From assembly GCF_003025595.1 (NCBI RefSeq), contig NZ_PYMI01000002.1:248001-312000 (forward strand): 64,000 bases of DNA. The letters are read 5' to 3'. Both the position numbers and the translations under genes were made by a program. The notes under the pieces were generated by a model. That model made no database searches. It saw only the letters and a program-made list of their open reading frames with translations, and was not told the origin of the DNA. Source of the stretch: Photobacterium ganghwense (GTDB lineage Bacteria; Pseudomonadota; Gammaproteobacteria; Enterobacterales; Vibrionaceae). Positions 36,747-45,120 of the stretch are shown here, piece by piece (position 1 is the stretch's first letter; each line of letters opens with the position of its first letter).

Positions 36747-36777
36747 TTCGGCAGACAGGGAAGGGCTGTCTGCCGAA
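36747..36777 (-). terminator. Intrinsic terminator after the pirin gene
   Basis: TTCGGCAGACAG pairs with CTGTCTGCCGAA around seven bases. On the minus strand it is followed by CTTTTATTC. It lies about 30 bases after the stop of the pirin gene. Confidence 0.82.
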
Positions 36778-36806
36778 TATATAGGTTCGCACGTAAGGTG
36801 GAGTGG

Positions 36807-37496
36807 TTATGGCAGGTCAAACACTAGGGCTGTCACCGGTTCCGCTCCAAGGTTGCTGAGCAGGATGTCACTTTCCTGAGTTATCATTGCGCCATCCCCC
36901 GGTGCGAGGATTGTGTCGTTGACACTGAGTTGCCCGTCGACCTGGTGGATGAACACGTTCCTTTGGGGAGTAATCGGCACCGATTCCCCCGGCAGCAGGA
37001 TAATCTGGCTGAGGGAAGCATCCTGCTTGATTTTCAGGGTGCCGCCCTGGCCATCGGGTGTCGCAATCGATGTGATCCCCGGTTCCCGACCAAACGCTTT
37101 TTGCTGATAGCCCGGTTGCCCGCCGGTTTCACTTGGCTGGATCCATATTTGCAAAAATCGTAATGGGCTGGTGTCAGACGCATTGTATTCGCTGTGATAA
37201 ATCCCACTCCCGGCAGACATTAGCTGAAATTCTCCGGCATGCAAAATCTTCACATTACCTTCACTGTCTTTATGGGCGATACTGCCTTCCAATACGTAGC
37301 TGATGATTTCCATGTCACGGTGACCGTGGGTATCAAATCCTGCACCTGGCTGCACGATGTCATCATTGATCACGCGCAGTTCGGAAAATCCCATGTGTTG
37401 CGGGTCATAGTAACTACCAAAAGAAAACGTATGGCGACTGTCGAGCCAGCCAAAGTTCGCCCGGCCACGTTCATGTGCTTTACGTACTGTGATCAT
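36807..37496 (-). CDS. Pirin-family bicupin (YhhW-like)
   Basis: A 229-residue pirin. FDTHGHRDMEIISYVLEGS and SGIYHSEYNAS carry the metal-binding histidines and glutamate of the N-terminal cupin, and NFGWLDSRHTFSFG is the family signature near the start. E. coli YhhW in this family has quercetin 2,3-dioxygenase activity in vitro, but the natural role is unclear. It is 115 bases downstream of a DoxX gene on the same strand, a common pairing in stress loci. Confidence 0.88.
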   Translation of the reverse strand: MITVRKAHERGRANFGWLDSRHTFSFGSYYDPQHMGFSELRVINDDIVQPGAGFDTHGHRDMEIISYVLEGSIAHKDSEGNVKILHAGEFQLMSAGSGIYHSEYNASDTSPLRFLQIWIQPSETGGQPGYQQKAFGREPGITSIATPDGQGGTLKIKQDASLSQIILLPGESVPITPQRNVFIHQVDGQLSVNDTILAPGDGAMITQESDILLSNLGAEPVTALVFDLP

Positions 37497-37611
37497 AGTT
37501 AACTCCCAGGTTGCTTCGTTACTGAAGGATTCTGCCTCTGTGAACCAGCGTCCTGAGACAGAGGCTCTGACACAGAATCTTCAGGACGGTCGGAAATAGT
37601 GGCGGTCGATA

Positions 37612-38052
37612 TTAGCGGCGGTTAGCCAGCAGGTTGTCCAGACCCAGTTTACCCGCCCCGGAAATGGCCAGAGAGACAGCCATGGCTAACAGCGCCAAAC
37701 CAAACTCGTAGCCGTTGTTCGCCATGAACAGGCCATTTTCCAGGTGGACGCTGGCAATGGCGACAGCCATGGTAAAGGCGACGACGGCTGCAGCCGGACG
37801 AGTCAGCAGACCCAGCAGAATAAACAGACCCCCAAAGAACTCTGCACTACCGGCTAACAATGCCATCAGGAAACCCGGAGCCAGGCCGATCGAAGCCATC
37901 CATTGACCGGTGCCTTCCAGCCCGGAGCCACCGAACCAGCCGAACAGTTTTTGTGAGCCGTGGGCCATTAGGATAATCCCAACAGGAACGCGCAATGCCA
38001 GCGGTGCCAGAGAGGGATGAGAAGTCAGAAGGCGTTGGATAAAAGTGTTCAT
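37612..38052 (-). CDS. DoxX-family membrane protein
   Basis: Four hydrophobic segments in 146 residues. RVPVGIILMAHGSQKLFGWFGG near the start and SAEFFGGLFILLGLLTRPAA in the middle are typical of DoxX. I start at 38052, seven bases after GAGGA; the ATG at 38058 is too close. Members of the family are linked to redox control at the membrane. It precedes the pirin gene and probably shares its transcript. An imperfect hairpin lies between them (about 37534-37590). Confidence 0.87.
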   Translation of the reverse strand: MNTFIQRLLTSHPSLAPLALRVPVGIILMAHGSQKLFGWFGGSGLEGTGQWMASIGLAPGFLMALLAGSAEFFGGLFILLGLLTRPAAAVVAFTMAVAIASVHLENGLFMANNGYEFGLALLAMAVSLAISGAGKLGLDNLLANRR

Positions 38053-38488
38053 AATCATGTCCTCAAAAAATTCGAATGTTGCTTCAGATTTCCCTCTTGA
38101 ATTTCACGGTGGAGTGAGAGGGTTAACCTGAGCTGTTGATCTGAAGTGTAGGGACAAATGGCGACTAACAACACGGGGCACGCTTGTTCTACTTGTTCAA
38201 AAAAGTTGAATGAGCTGCGGGGAAGGCGTTCCGCGGTGGGCCTGGTCAGCTTTCCTGGAGAGTGTGCTCAGGAGAATAATCGGTGTGCAGGCAAGGAGAT
38301 AGACTAAAATTAATTGGGTTGCTCCAGTTTTTGTTAAGGATGCATTCGTTATGATGGTTCCTGATGCGACGGGTTAGTGTGCCGTTTTGGCTGAGAGTTT
38401 GTGTAGCCGATGGCACCGACAGACGCACCCGTATCGTATTCAGTCTCGACTCGCTAATTGTGTCTCTATTTTGGACACTCGCTATTTG

Positions 38489-38512
38489 GCTCAGCATTTG
38501 CTGAGCTTTTTT
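38489..38512 (+). terminator. Plus-strand intrinsic terminator with no annotated gene before it
   Basis: GCTCAGCA and TGCTGAGC pair around TT and are followed by six T residues. The neighbouring genes on both sides run on the minus strand, so this terminator implies an unannotated plus-strand transcript, perhaps a small RNA. Confidence 0.75.
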
Positions 38513-38602
38513 GTACCTGCGATTTGCCATGGCAACTATCTCTCGCTTCTGGAGCGACGGTTTCAGAGGGCTGGCTTTTTATTCCGCGTGAGGTTTTCTG
38601 CT

Positions 38603-38681
38603 GTGGGAATGTGGGAATGTGGGAATGTGGGAATGTGGGAATGTGGGAATGTGGGAATGTGGGAATGTGGGAATGTGGGAA
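38603..38681. repeat. 8-bp tandem repeat, nearly ten copies
   Basis: GTGGGAAT repeats nine times exactly and ends in a partial tenth copy. The period is not a multiple of three, so copy number changes would shift any frame reading through it. The repeat is perfect, unlike the degenerate repeats elsewhere in the window, suggesting recent or ongoing slippage. Confidence 0.95.
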
Positions 38682-38901
38682 GAAGAAAATTGCGAGTGAG
38701 GGATAGCAGGCGTGGTGTTATTACCAGCCTGCTGAGAATACCGCTCTGAAGCGGTGAGTGTCTGGTGCCCGACTAGCGCCCGAAGCGATCCAGGTATATT
38801 GGGTTAACACAGAGTGAGGCCTGCAAATAATGTGGCCGACACCTGAGCCTCACTGCGGATTATCCGACCGGGAATGTCGGTTGATTGCCCGGTTGATCGC
38901 C

Positions 38902-39804
38902 TTAGTGGTTTTCAATGGCTTTGCGGGTAAAGCCCTGATTCTGGCTGAGTAGCAGGCCTGCCTCTTCTGCAGACACTGCGGCCAATATCATCACAATGGC
39001 TGTTTTACAGTGACCGCCGCTTGCTTGCAGGGCAGCAATGGCTTCTTCGCGGCTGCATTCGGTAGCGGACATAACGATATTCTTCTGGCGTTCAACCAGC
39101 TTGGCGTTGGTGGCTTCCACATCCACCATCAGATTGCCGTAGACTTTACCGGTGCGAATCATGGCGCCGGTTGTTAGCATATTCAGGATCAGTTTTTGTG
39201 CTGTACCGGCTTTCATACGTGATGAGCCCGTCACCACTTCCGGGCCAACCACAGGAGTGATGGCAATCTCTGAGGCTTCGCTCATCGGGCTGTCCGGATT
39301 ACAGCTGATAGAAACTACGGTTGCTCCCAGCGAGGCTGCGTAATCCATCGCGCCCAGCACATATGGCGTTCGGCCGCTTGCGGCAATGCCCACCACCACA
39401 TCTTTGGCTGTCAGGTTCAGGTCTTTGAGATCCTGTGCGCCCTGCTCACGGTTATCTTCGGCATTTTCCACCGCTTTCAGGATAGCCGGATGACCGCCCG
39501 CGATCAGCCCGACCACTTGTGCGGCCGGTGTACCAAAGGTCGGCGGACATTCGCTGGCATCCAGAATACCGAGACGACCGGAGGTACCCGCGCCGGTATA
39601 AATCAGGCGACCGCCCTGGAGAAAGGCCTCGGCAATCTTATCGACGGCGAGCGCGATGGCTGGCAATACGGCCTCCACGGCCAGCGCGACGTTTTTATCT
39701 TCATTATTGATGACCCGAAGCATATCCAGCGTCGGTAGGGTATCAATCTGCTCACTGGCTGGATTGCGGCTTTCGGTGATCATCTTGGTCAGGTTGATGT
39801 TCAT
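38902..39804 (-). CDS. murQ: N-acetylmuramic acid 6-phosphate etherase MurQ
   Basis: A 300-residue SIS-domain enzyme started at 39804 behind [27 protein letters not shown], present near residue 60-80, and [13 protein letters not shown] with the catalytic region near 180 mark Mur[15 protein letters not shown] carries the conserved glutamate. It cleaves the lactyl ether of MurNAc-6-P during cell-wall recycling, in the cytoplasm. The usual partners (murP, anmK, nagZ) are not next to it, so it stands alone here. Confidence 0.94.
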   Translation of the reverse strand: MNINLTKMITESRNPASEQIDTLPTLDMLRVINNEDKNVALAVEAVLPAIALAVDKIAEAFLQGGRLIYTGAGTSGRLGILDASECPPTFGTPAAQVVGLIAGGHPAILKAVENAEDNREQGAQDLKDLNLTAKDVVVGIAASGRTPYVLGAMDYAASLGATVVSISCNPDSPMSEASEIAITPVVGPEVVTGSSRMKAGTAQKLILNMLTTGAMIRTGKVYGNLMVDVEATNAKLVERQKNIVMSATECSREEAIAALQASGGHCKTAIVMILAAVSAEEAGLLLSQNQGFTRKAIENH

Positions 39805-40130
39805 GGCGGATCCTGAAGGGTGATTATCGCGATATGTTAGCACGGATGAGACAGAGGGATCTCACCGGTACGTTGGCGATTTGCTTGAATACCTGAGAGT
39901 GAAGAGCAGAGAGTTGATGTCAGTGCTGCCTTGATTGTTTGTTTGGTGCGTCTCAATAAATAGGCATGCAAAAAAGTGAGCCGGAATGCTATCTGCTTGA
40001 ACAAAAAATGACTTTTCAAAAAATGGATTTTTTTGTGCTGAACGGCGGCGGGTGCTGACAAAAAACTGACATTACCAGCCGGTGTTTTCGCGATTATCCC
40101 TGCCTTCAAAACGATAACAATGGTAAAAAA
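39805..40130. promoter_or_regulatory. Divergent promoter spacer of murQ and the beta-helix lipoprotein gene
   Basis: The 326 bases contain A- and T-tracts around 39960-40060 consistent with promoters in both directions. I see no gene and no clear operator. Confidence 0.4.
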
Positions 40131-41348
40131 ATGAACACAACAACGCTTGGCTTAAAGCCACATTCAAAGCATCGTTTGAAGCCCTGGCGGGTAAGTTTAC
40201 TGATTGCGTCCGTCTTTTTGATGGCATGCGGTGGCTCGGGTGGCGCTGAAGCCAAACCGTCTGAAGACAAAGGCAAACCGACCACCCCGGGCAAACCTAA
40301 CAAGCCAACGCAGCCAGAGACTCCCGACACGGATACCGGTAACGGCAGCGAAGGCGGCGATGAACCGGTAGCTCCAGAGAACCCTTATGAGCCAGAAGTG
40401 CCAGTGGAAGCCGGACAGATTTCTGTCGACGGTACTCTCTATAACGATATAGCAGCGGCGCAGTCAGCCATTCAGCCCGGCAGTCTGGTGGTACTGGGGA
40501 GCGGGGTTTATAGCCAAGGGCTGTACATCGGCCATGATGATGTCACCGTTCAAGGCAGCGAAGGCACCCATTTCAAAGGCGCTGCAATTCAGGGCAAAGG
40601 GACGTTCGTGGTTGACGGCAACAACGTCGTGATTGAAGGCATTGAGTGCAGCGGCGTATCTGTGCCGGATCAGAACGGAGCGTGTGTGCGCCAGCAGGGG
40701 CAGGATCTGATGCTGAGCAATGTGTATTTCCACGACAGTGAGCAAGGCGTGCTGTCGGCGCAGGGAAGTGGCAAACTGACGATCGAATACAGCCGGTTTG
40801 AGCAGTTGGGCAAGGCGGGACGCGCCCATGCGGTATACAGCAATAATGACAGCCTGGAGATTCGCTATAGCCGCTTTTACAGTTCAAAAGATCAGGGACA
40901 TGAAATCAAATCCCGTGCTCCGCGCACACTGATTGAGTACAGTGAAATCGCTTCGCTGTCGGGCGTTGACAGCCGTCTGGCTGACGTGTCGAACGGTGGC
41001 GCACTGACGATTCGAAACAGCGTGCTGGAACAAGGGCCCAATACCTCAAACTATCAGCTGATTGGTTTTGGTCTTGAGGGCATGACCAACAGTGTGGCAC
41101 CGTCGGTGGTGCTGGAAAACAACATTGTCCTGCTGGAACGTGCCAATGGTAACGTCTTCCTGGGACTGCCAAGTGATAGCAGCGGTATCTCAATCTCTAT
41201 TACCGGAAATGACTTTATCGGTGAGGCTAAATTCAACGACAAAGATCAGCACAATATTCCGGCCAACAACCGCCTGTTTACAGACCGCACCAGTTACGGG
41301 CTAGGGGCTTTCCCTGAGCTGCCGGATATTGGTGTGCAAACGCCGTAA
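40131..41348 (+). CDS. Lipoprotein with right-handed parallel beta-helix
   Basis: A 405-residue protein with a lipoprotein signal (VFLMACGGSGG; lipidated Cys at about residue 35) followed by a linker of about 70 residues rich in Pro, Thr, Lys and Glu. From about residue 100 to 370 it shows beta-helix coils with repeated patterns (LTIEYSRFEQL, LEIRYSRFYSSKD, TLIEYSEIASL, LTIRNSVLEQG). Such folds are common in polysaccharide lyases and surface adhesins, but I cannot identify a catalytic site. The linker suggests the helix stands away from the membrane. It is monocistronic and followed by a terminator. Confidence 0.82.
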   Translation: MNTTTLGLKPHSKHRLKPWRVSLLIASVFLMACGGSGGAEAKPSEDKGKPTTPGKPNKPTQPETPDTDTGNGSEGGDEPVAPENPYEPEVPVEAGQISVDGTLYNDIAAAQSAIQPGSLVVLGSGVYSQGLYIGHDDVTVQGSEGTHFKGAAIQGKGTFVVDGNNVVIEGIECSGVSVPDQNGACVRQQGQDLMLSNVYFHDSEQGVLSAQGSGKLTIEYSRFEQLGKAGRAHAVYSNNDSLEIRYSRFYSSKDQGHEIKSRAPRTLIEYSEIASLSGVDSRLADVSNGGALTIRNSVLEQGPNTSNYQLIGFGLEGMTNSVAPSVVLENNIVLLERANGNVFLGLPSDSSGISISITGNDFIGEAKFNDKDQHNIPANNRLFTDRTSYGLGAFPELPDIGVQTP

Positions 41349-41355
41349 AGGCACA

Positions 41356-41384
41356 AGCCGGAGCCGATGATGCGGGCTCCGGCT
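41356..41384 (+). terminator. Intrinsic terminator after the beta-helix lipoprotein gene
   Basis: AGCCGGAGCC pairs with GGCTCCGGCT, followed by CTTATTCT. The T run is weak but the stem is strong and eight bases from the stop. Confidence 0.7.
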
Positions 41385-41533
41385 CTTATTCTGCCATGTT
41401 CGCTGTGGCGACTTTGTCTATTATGGCAACTGTGGTGATTGTGAACAGTTTGGTTAACATTGATCTTCAGTGTTGTGATGCGTAAATGAACCCGCCGGGC
41501 TAACCGCCGCGTTGGGAACGGGTGATCGCTTTC

Positions 41534-42001
41534 TCAGGCGATGACTTTTTTCATTGGAATGCAGTCCAGACAGACCCCTCGCGGTGTACGGTAGGTGGCG
41601 ACGTTGTCGCCCACAAAACCGCATGAGCGATAGAAAGGAGCGGCGTTTAACGTGGACTCTAATTGGAGTGAGGTCAGGGCGTTTTCTGCTGCCAGTGTTT
41701 CCAGAAATGACAGCATGCTTTTGGCCGCTCCTTTTCCAAAATATGCCGGGTCGACAAAGATGGCGTCGATCATTCCGTTTTGAGTATTCAGTTTACCGCT
41801 GCCGACCACTTTTCCGTTAATTTCCGAAACGTAGAAGGTATCAACGATATCTTTGATCAGTGCTGTTGAGATACCGCCGTGGGTCCACAAGTTGAGTTGT
41901 TCCGCAGTATAAAAGTCGGAGCACTTTTCAATTATTGCGTTTTTTCTTAGTTCATAAATGGCGTGAACATCCGATTCGACGGCTTTCCTTATTGCAATCA
42001 T
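41534..42001 (-). CDS. GNAT-family acetyltransferase
   Basis: A 155-residue GNAT protein. IDAIFVDPAYFGKGAAKSML carries the acetyl-CoA-binding core, and NAAPFYRSCGFVG is the C-terminal motif. It belongs with PhnO/ElaA-like small acetyltransferases. It lies 49 bases downstream of another GNAT gene on the same strand. The two are not close copies but may be cotranscribed. The acceptor is unknown. Confidence 0.85.
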   Translation of the reverse strand: MIAIRKAVESDVHAIYELRKNAIIEKCSDFYTAEQLNLWTHGGISTALIKDIVDTFYVSEINGKVVGSGKLNTQNGMIDAIFVDPAYFGKGAAKSMLSFLETLAAENALTSLQLESTLNAAPFYRSCGFVGDNVATYRTPRGVCLDCIPMKKVIA

Positions 42002-42050
42002 GTTTTTTCCTTAAAACGGTTGGATATGGACGAGCGTTTTTTCTCTTTTA

Positions 42051-42518
42051 TCAATCAATGCGCTTTGATAGCAATAACTGTTTGTTAATAAATCCCATCT
42101 TTGCGTAGCAACGAATAGCATCGGCATTGTTCGGCCATACATGGAGCTCAACAGAGGTCGCTTTTTTTGCCCGGGCCCAGCACTCAAAATGTGCGACCAG
42201 TTTTTGGGCGATGCCTTGTCGTCTTGTTCTGGGCGCAACGACAATGTCCTCGATGTAGGAGTAACAGCGTGGCGCGGTCCAGCGTCTGCAATCCACTTGC
42301 ACTACGTTGCCCAGCAAGGTTCCTACTACGGTATCGTGATGTTCTGCGACGAATAAGGCACTGTTGTCGTCGACCAAGATGGCATCAAGCTCCTCAACGG
42401 TTAAAACCTCGGTCGTCTCTCGGACGGTATCCGGCGCTAAAGCTGCATTATGTTTGTTTTCTATGATAAAGAGGCTGACAAGGGCCTCCCAATCTTGGCC
42501 TCTGGCTTTGCGTATCAT
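42051..42518 (-). CDS. GNAT-family acetyltransferase
   Basis: A 155-residue GNAT protein started at 42518. IEDIVVAPRTRRQGIAQKLV is the acetyl-CoA loop, and NADAIRCYAKMGFI the conserved end. The ribosome site is weak (AGAGAAACC). The start codon lies inside the first unit of a degenerate 15-18 bp tandem repeat that runs upstream to about 42628, so the promoter region itself is made of repeats. A longer frame from 42566 reads only repeat sequence and is unlikely to be translated. Confidence 0.83.
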   Translation of the reverse strand: MIRKARGQDWEALVSLFIIENKHNAALAPDTVRETTEVLTVEELDAILVDDNSALFVAEHHDTVVGTLLGNVVQVDCRRWTAPRCYSYIEDIVVAPRTRRQGIAQKLVAHFECWARAKKATSVELHVWPNNADAIRCYAKMGFINKQLLLSKRID

Positions 42519-42628
42519 GGTTTCTCTAAACAATGGTTTTCCTCGACGATGGTTTTTGCTCAACAAGGGTTTTTCTTAATAAGTTTTTTCTTAACAATGG
42601 GTTTTGCTGAACAATGTGTTTCTTCAGC
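42511..42628. repeat. Degenerate 15-18 bp tandem repeat, about seven copies
   Basis: Units resembling TTAACAATGGTTTTTGC follow each other: at 42511, 42527, 42543, 42560, 42576, 42591 and 42608 approximately. The first unit overlaps the start codon of the GNAT gene ending at 42518. Copies differ by several bases, so the array is old. Confidence 0.75.
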
Positions 42629-42842
42629 AGAATACTCGCACGCTGCCCATTAATCTGTATGCCCGCATACTGGAGCAGGTTGCCTGATTTTGTCGGCAGT
42701 TGTTTGGTTTTAAAGGGTAATCGCACGTATAAAGAGTAATAGTACGTAAAGCGGTGGCGCATACCCAACATAAAAGTCTGCAATTTCGGGCAGATTATCA
42801 TTTGTTCGTTTGCTTCTTATTGCCGCTGGGTCGGGGCGTTTT

Positions 42843-42918
42843 TTCGTTAAGCGGCCGGGTTTTGCGTCAAATAGCTCAGTTTGTCGTTAAGTCGCCGAGT
42901 TTTCGTTAAGTACACGTG
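42843..42918. repeat. Degenerate 20-bp tandem repeat, about 3.5 copies
   Basis: Units begin at 42843, 42863, 42883 and 42903. Each has the form TxCGTTAAGxxGCCGxGTTT with changes. It lies in the 520-base spacer between the GNAT pair and the LysR gene. The rest of that spacer (42629-43040) shows no gene. Confidence 0.7.
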
Positions 42919-43040
42919 TATAAAGAAGATTCAGCCGTGGTTTGTTCTAATCTGGTAAAGTGCCTCTGCGGTTCGGTGACGCGGTCATATTGCCGTGCAG
43001 GCCGAGTGGCGACAGCAGAAATACAAAACGGACAGGCGTG

Positions 43041-43931
43041 ATGAAAATTGATGATTTAAAGTTGTTTGTACTGGTGGTGGAGCTGGGCGGTTTTTCCAGT
43101 GCGGCAGATGCCCTGAATTTACCGCGTTCGAATGTCAGCCGCAGGATCAATGATCTGGAGAAAGAGCTGAATATTAACCTGCTGACCCGAACCACCCGTC
43201 GCCTGACGCCAACGCCTATCGGACAGGAGTATTACAACAGCCTCAAGGACATTTTGCCTGAACTGGACAGAGCCCATGAATTGGTGAAAACCCAAAGTCA
43301 AAGTCCGACCGGTAAAATCAAAGTGGGTCTGCTGCATGAGGCCGACATTCTCTTGCACGATGTCATTCACAGCTTCCTTCATGACCATCCCAATATCAGC
43401 CTGGAAACCCATCTGAGTGCGTTGGGGTATCACGATATCCTGACTTATGGTTTGGACGCGTGCGTTCATATTGGTGCTATCAGTGACAGCTCTTTTATTG
43501 CCCGTCGGGTAGCGCCTATTAAGGGAAAACTGTACGCCACACCTGAATATGTCAGTAAATACGGTCGGCCAGGCAGCCTGGCGGATCTGGACGAGCATTT
43601 CATGGTTTTGCTGCGCCGTCCGGATGGCAGGCTGGATAACCACTGGGTGTTCAATAAAGGGGAAGTCACTGTGAACAGCCGGTTGGTGTCAAACAGTGCC
43701 TATTATATCCGTCATGCGGTGTTTCAGGGGGATGGCATCGGCATGTTTGCTGAGCTGATGATGAAACCGTTTGTCGAGCGCGGTGAAATTATCGATCTGC
43801 TGCCGGACCATGAAACCTTCTTTGATGAGGTGTCTTTGGTGTACCCGCGACGTAAAGGATTATCTTTCGCCGCTCGGCTATTTATTGACTACGTTCTCGA
43901 AGAAGTGGAAAAGATTCAGGGATTGTCCTGA
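43041..43931 (+). CDS. LysR-family regulator, probably of the RND operon
   Basis: A 297-residue LysR protein started at 43041, because the helix-turn-helix (IDDLKLFVLVVELGGFSSAA, PRSNVSRRINDLEKELNINL) begins immediately. The earlier in-frame start at 42960 adds unlikely residues. The C-terminal domain is of the CrgA/AaeR-like class. It is 94 bases upstream of, and on the same strand as, the efflux operon, which suggests local control. Confidence 0.88.
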   Translation: MKIDDLKLFVLVVELGGFSSAADALNLPRSNVSRRINDLEKELNINLLTRTTRRLTPTPIGQEYYNSLKDILPELDRAHELVKTQSQSPTGKIKVGLLHEADILLHDVIHSFLHDHPNISLETHLSALGYHDILTYGLDACVHIGAISDSSFIARRVAPIKGKLYATPEYVSKYGRPGSLADLDEHFMVLLRRPDGRLDNHWVFNKGEVTVNSRLVSNSAYYIRHAVFQGDGIGMFAELMMKPFVERGEIIDLLPDHETFFDEVSLVYPRRKGLSFAARLFIDYVLEEVEKIQGLS

Positions 43932-44025
43932 AATTTGAGACAGTGTTAACAAAATCTGCCCGATTATCTCTTTGAGTAGATTATTTAGAATGCAACACCA
44001 CAATTAATAGCAATGGTTTGTATTC

Positions 44026-45120
44026 ATGAAATCGACTCGTCCAGCGAAACACTGCCTGGCTACTCTGATAATGGGCACTTTGCTCGTTGGCTGCGGCTCT
44101 GAAGCCGTCAGCGTAGCGCCTGATACGGCACGTCCTGTCAATATCCTCCAGCTTAATGCCGCCAATCAGCGCGATGTCATGCGTTTCAGTGGGGAGATTG
44201 AGTCTCATCAGGCATCGAAGCTGGCCTTTCGGGTTCCCGGGACGGTCGAGCAAATTCTGGTTCGTGAAGGGGAGTGGGTGAAGGCCGGCCAGGTCATCGC
44301 CCGGTTAGACCCGCACGACTTCCAGGTCAACGTGAATGAAACGAAAGCCCGGCTGAGTGAGGCGCGGGCAGCCCACAAACTGGCGCAGATTGAACTGAAA
44401 CGTACCCGCCTGGCGGCGGCTGACAATGCGGTGTCCGGGGTGAACGTCGATCGCGCAATCAGCGCCGAAGCGCGTGCGCGTGCCAACGTCACCATGCTTC
44501 AGCAATCTCTAAAAAAAGCCAGTGATGCGCTGCGATACAGCCAGCTGACGGCGCCTTTTGATGGGGTGATCGGCCAGCGGTTCATTGATGAGTTCGAGCA
44601 GACGGCACCGGGGCTGTCGGTGGTATCTCTGCATCAGCCAAACCAGCTTGAAGCTGTGGTGGATGTGCCGGAGAACCAGATCGCCATGCTGAAGAAAGGC
44701 ATGGCGGCGCAGGTGCAATGGTATCAGCAGGACAGCCAGGTCAAGGCTGTGATCACGGAAATCGCCACCCTGCCGGATACCCTGAAACAAACCTACGAGG
44801 TCACTCTCGCGCTGACCGAACCTACTTCTTCGCTGTTTCCGGGCAAAACCGTCAATGTCCAGTTTGAGCAGGCTGAACTCAGTGGCGGCTACTGCTTACC
44901 GACGGCGGCAGTTAAAGTGAAAAACGGCGTCACGCAGGTGGTGACGGTAAAGCAGGGCAGTGCGGTGCACGTGCCGGTGAACGTGGTCTCCCAGCGTCAC
45001 GACAGCCTGTGTGTTGAAGGGGCGCTGCAAAGCGGTGACAAGGTGGTGACGGCAGGTAGCATGTTCCTGAAAGAAGGCGATGCCCTGACCCTGCTCAATG
45101 ACACAGGAGCACAGTCATGA
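44026..45120 (+). CDS. RND efflux periplasmic adaptor (membrane fusion lipoprotein)
   Basis: A 364-residue HlyD/AcrA-type adaptor. The lipobox is LLVGCGS (Cys at about 24). Lipoyl halves flank an alpha hairpin: KLAFRVPGTVEQILVREGEW and LTAPFDGVIGQRFIDEFEQT. It bridges the RND pump and outer membrane channel. It overlaps the pump gene by ATGA, and the operon order adaptor-pump-channel is standard. Confidence 0.92.
   Translation: MKSTRPAKHCLATLIMGTLLVGCGSEAVSVAPDTARPVNILQLNAANQRDVMRFSGEIESHQASKLAFRVPGTVEQILVREGEWVKAGQVIARLDPHDFQVNVNETKARLSEARAAHKLAQIELKRTRLAAADNAVSGVNVDRAISAEARARANVTMLQQSLKKASDALRYSQLTAPFDGVIGQRFIDEFEQTAPGLSVVSLHQPNQLEAVVDVPENQIAMLKKGMAAQVQWYQQDSQVKAVITEIATLPDTLKQTYEVTLALTEPTSSLFPGKTVNVQFEQAELSGGYCLPTAAVKVKNGVTQVVTVKQGSAVHVPVNVVSQRHDSLCVEGALQSGDKVVTAGSMFLKEGDALTLLNDTGAQS

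Larger units (their letters stand above)
36402..36806. other. Spacer between tpx pair and pirin gene
   Basis: The first 250 bases are A+T-rich like the tpx genes, and composition returns to normal near 36660. Besides a possible decayed reading frame on the minus strand (36480-36740) and the pirin terminator, nothing is recognised. Confidence 0.6.
38053..38901. other. Long spacer with a tandem repeat and an unassigned terminator
   Basis: No recognisable protein gene. Two plus-strand frames run through the repeat, but their translations look like chance. Notable items are the plus-strand terminator at 38489-38512 and the 8-bp repeat at 38603-38681. The end near 38053-38150 holds the doxX promoter region. 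Confidence 0.65.

Noticed and set aside
38603-38681. CRISPR array
   Set aside because: The units are contiguous 8-bp copies without spacers, and no cas genes are present.
38387-38749. Protein gene with MWECGNVG repeats
   Set aside because: The repeat translation follows from the 8-bp DNA repeat, the surrounding sequence lacks protein character, and a terminator lies within the frame at 38489.
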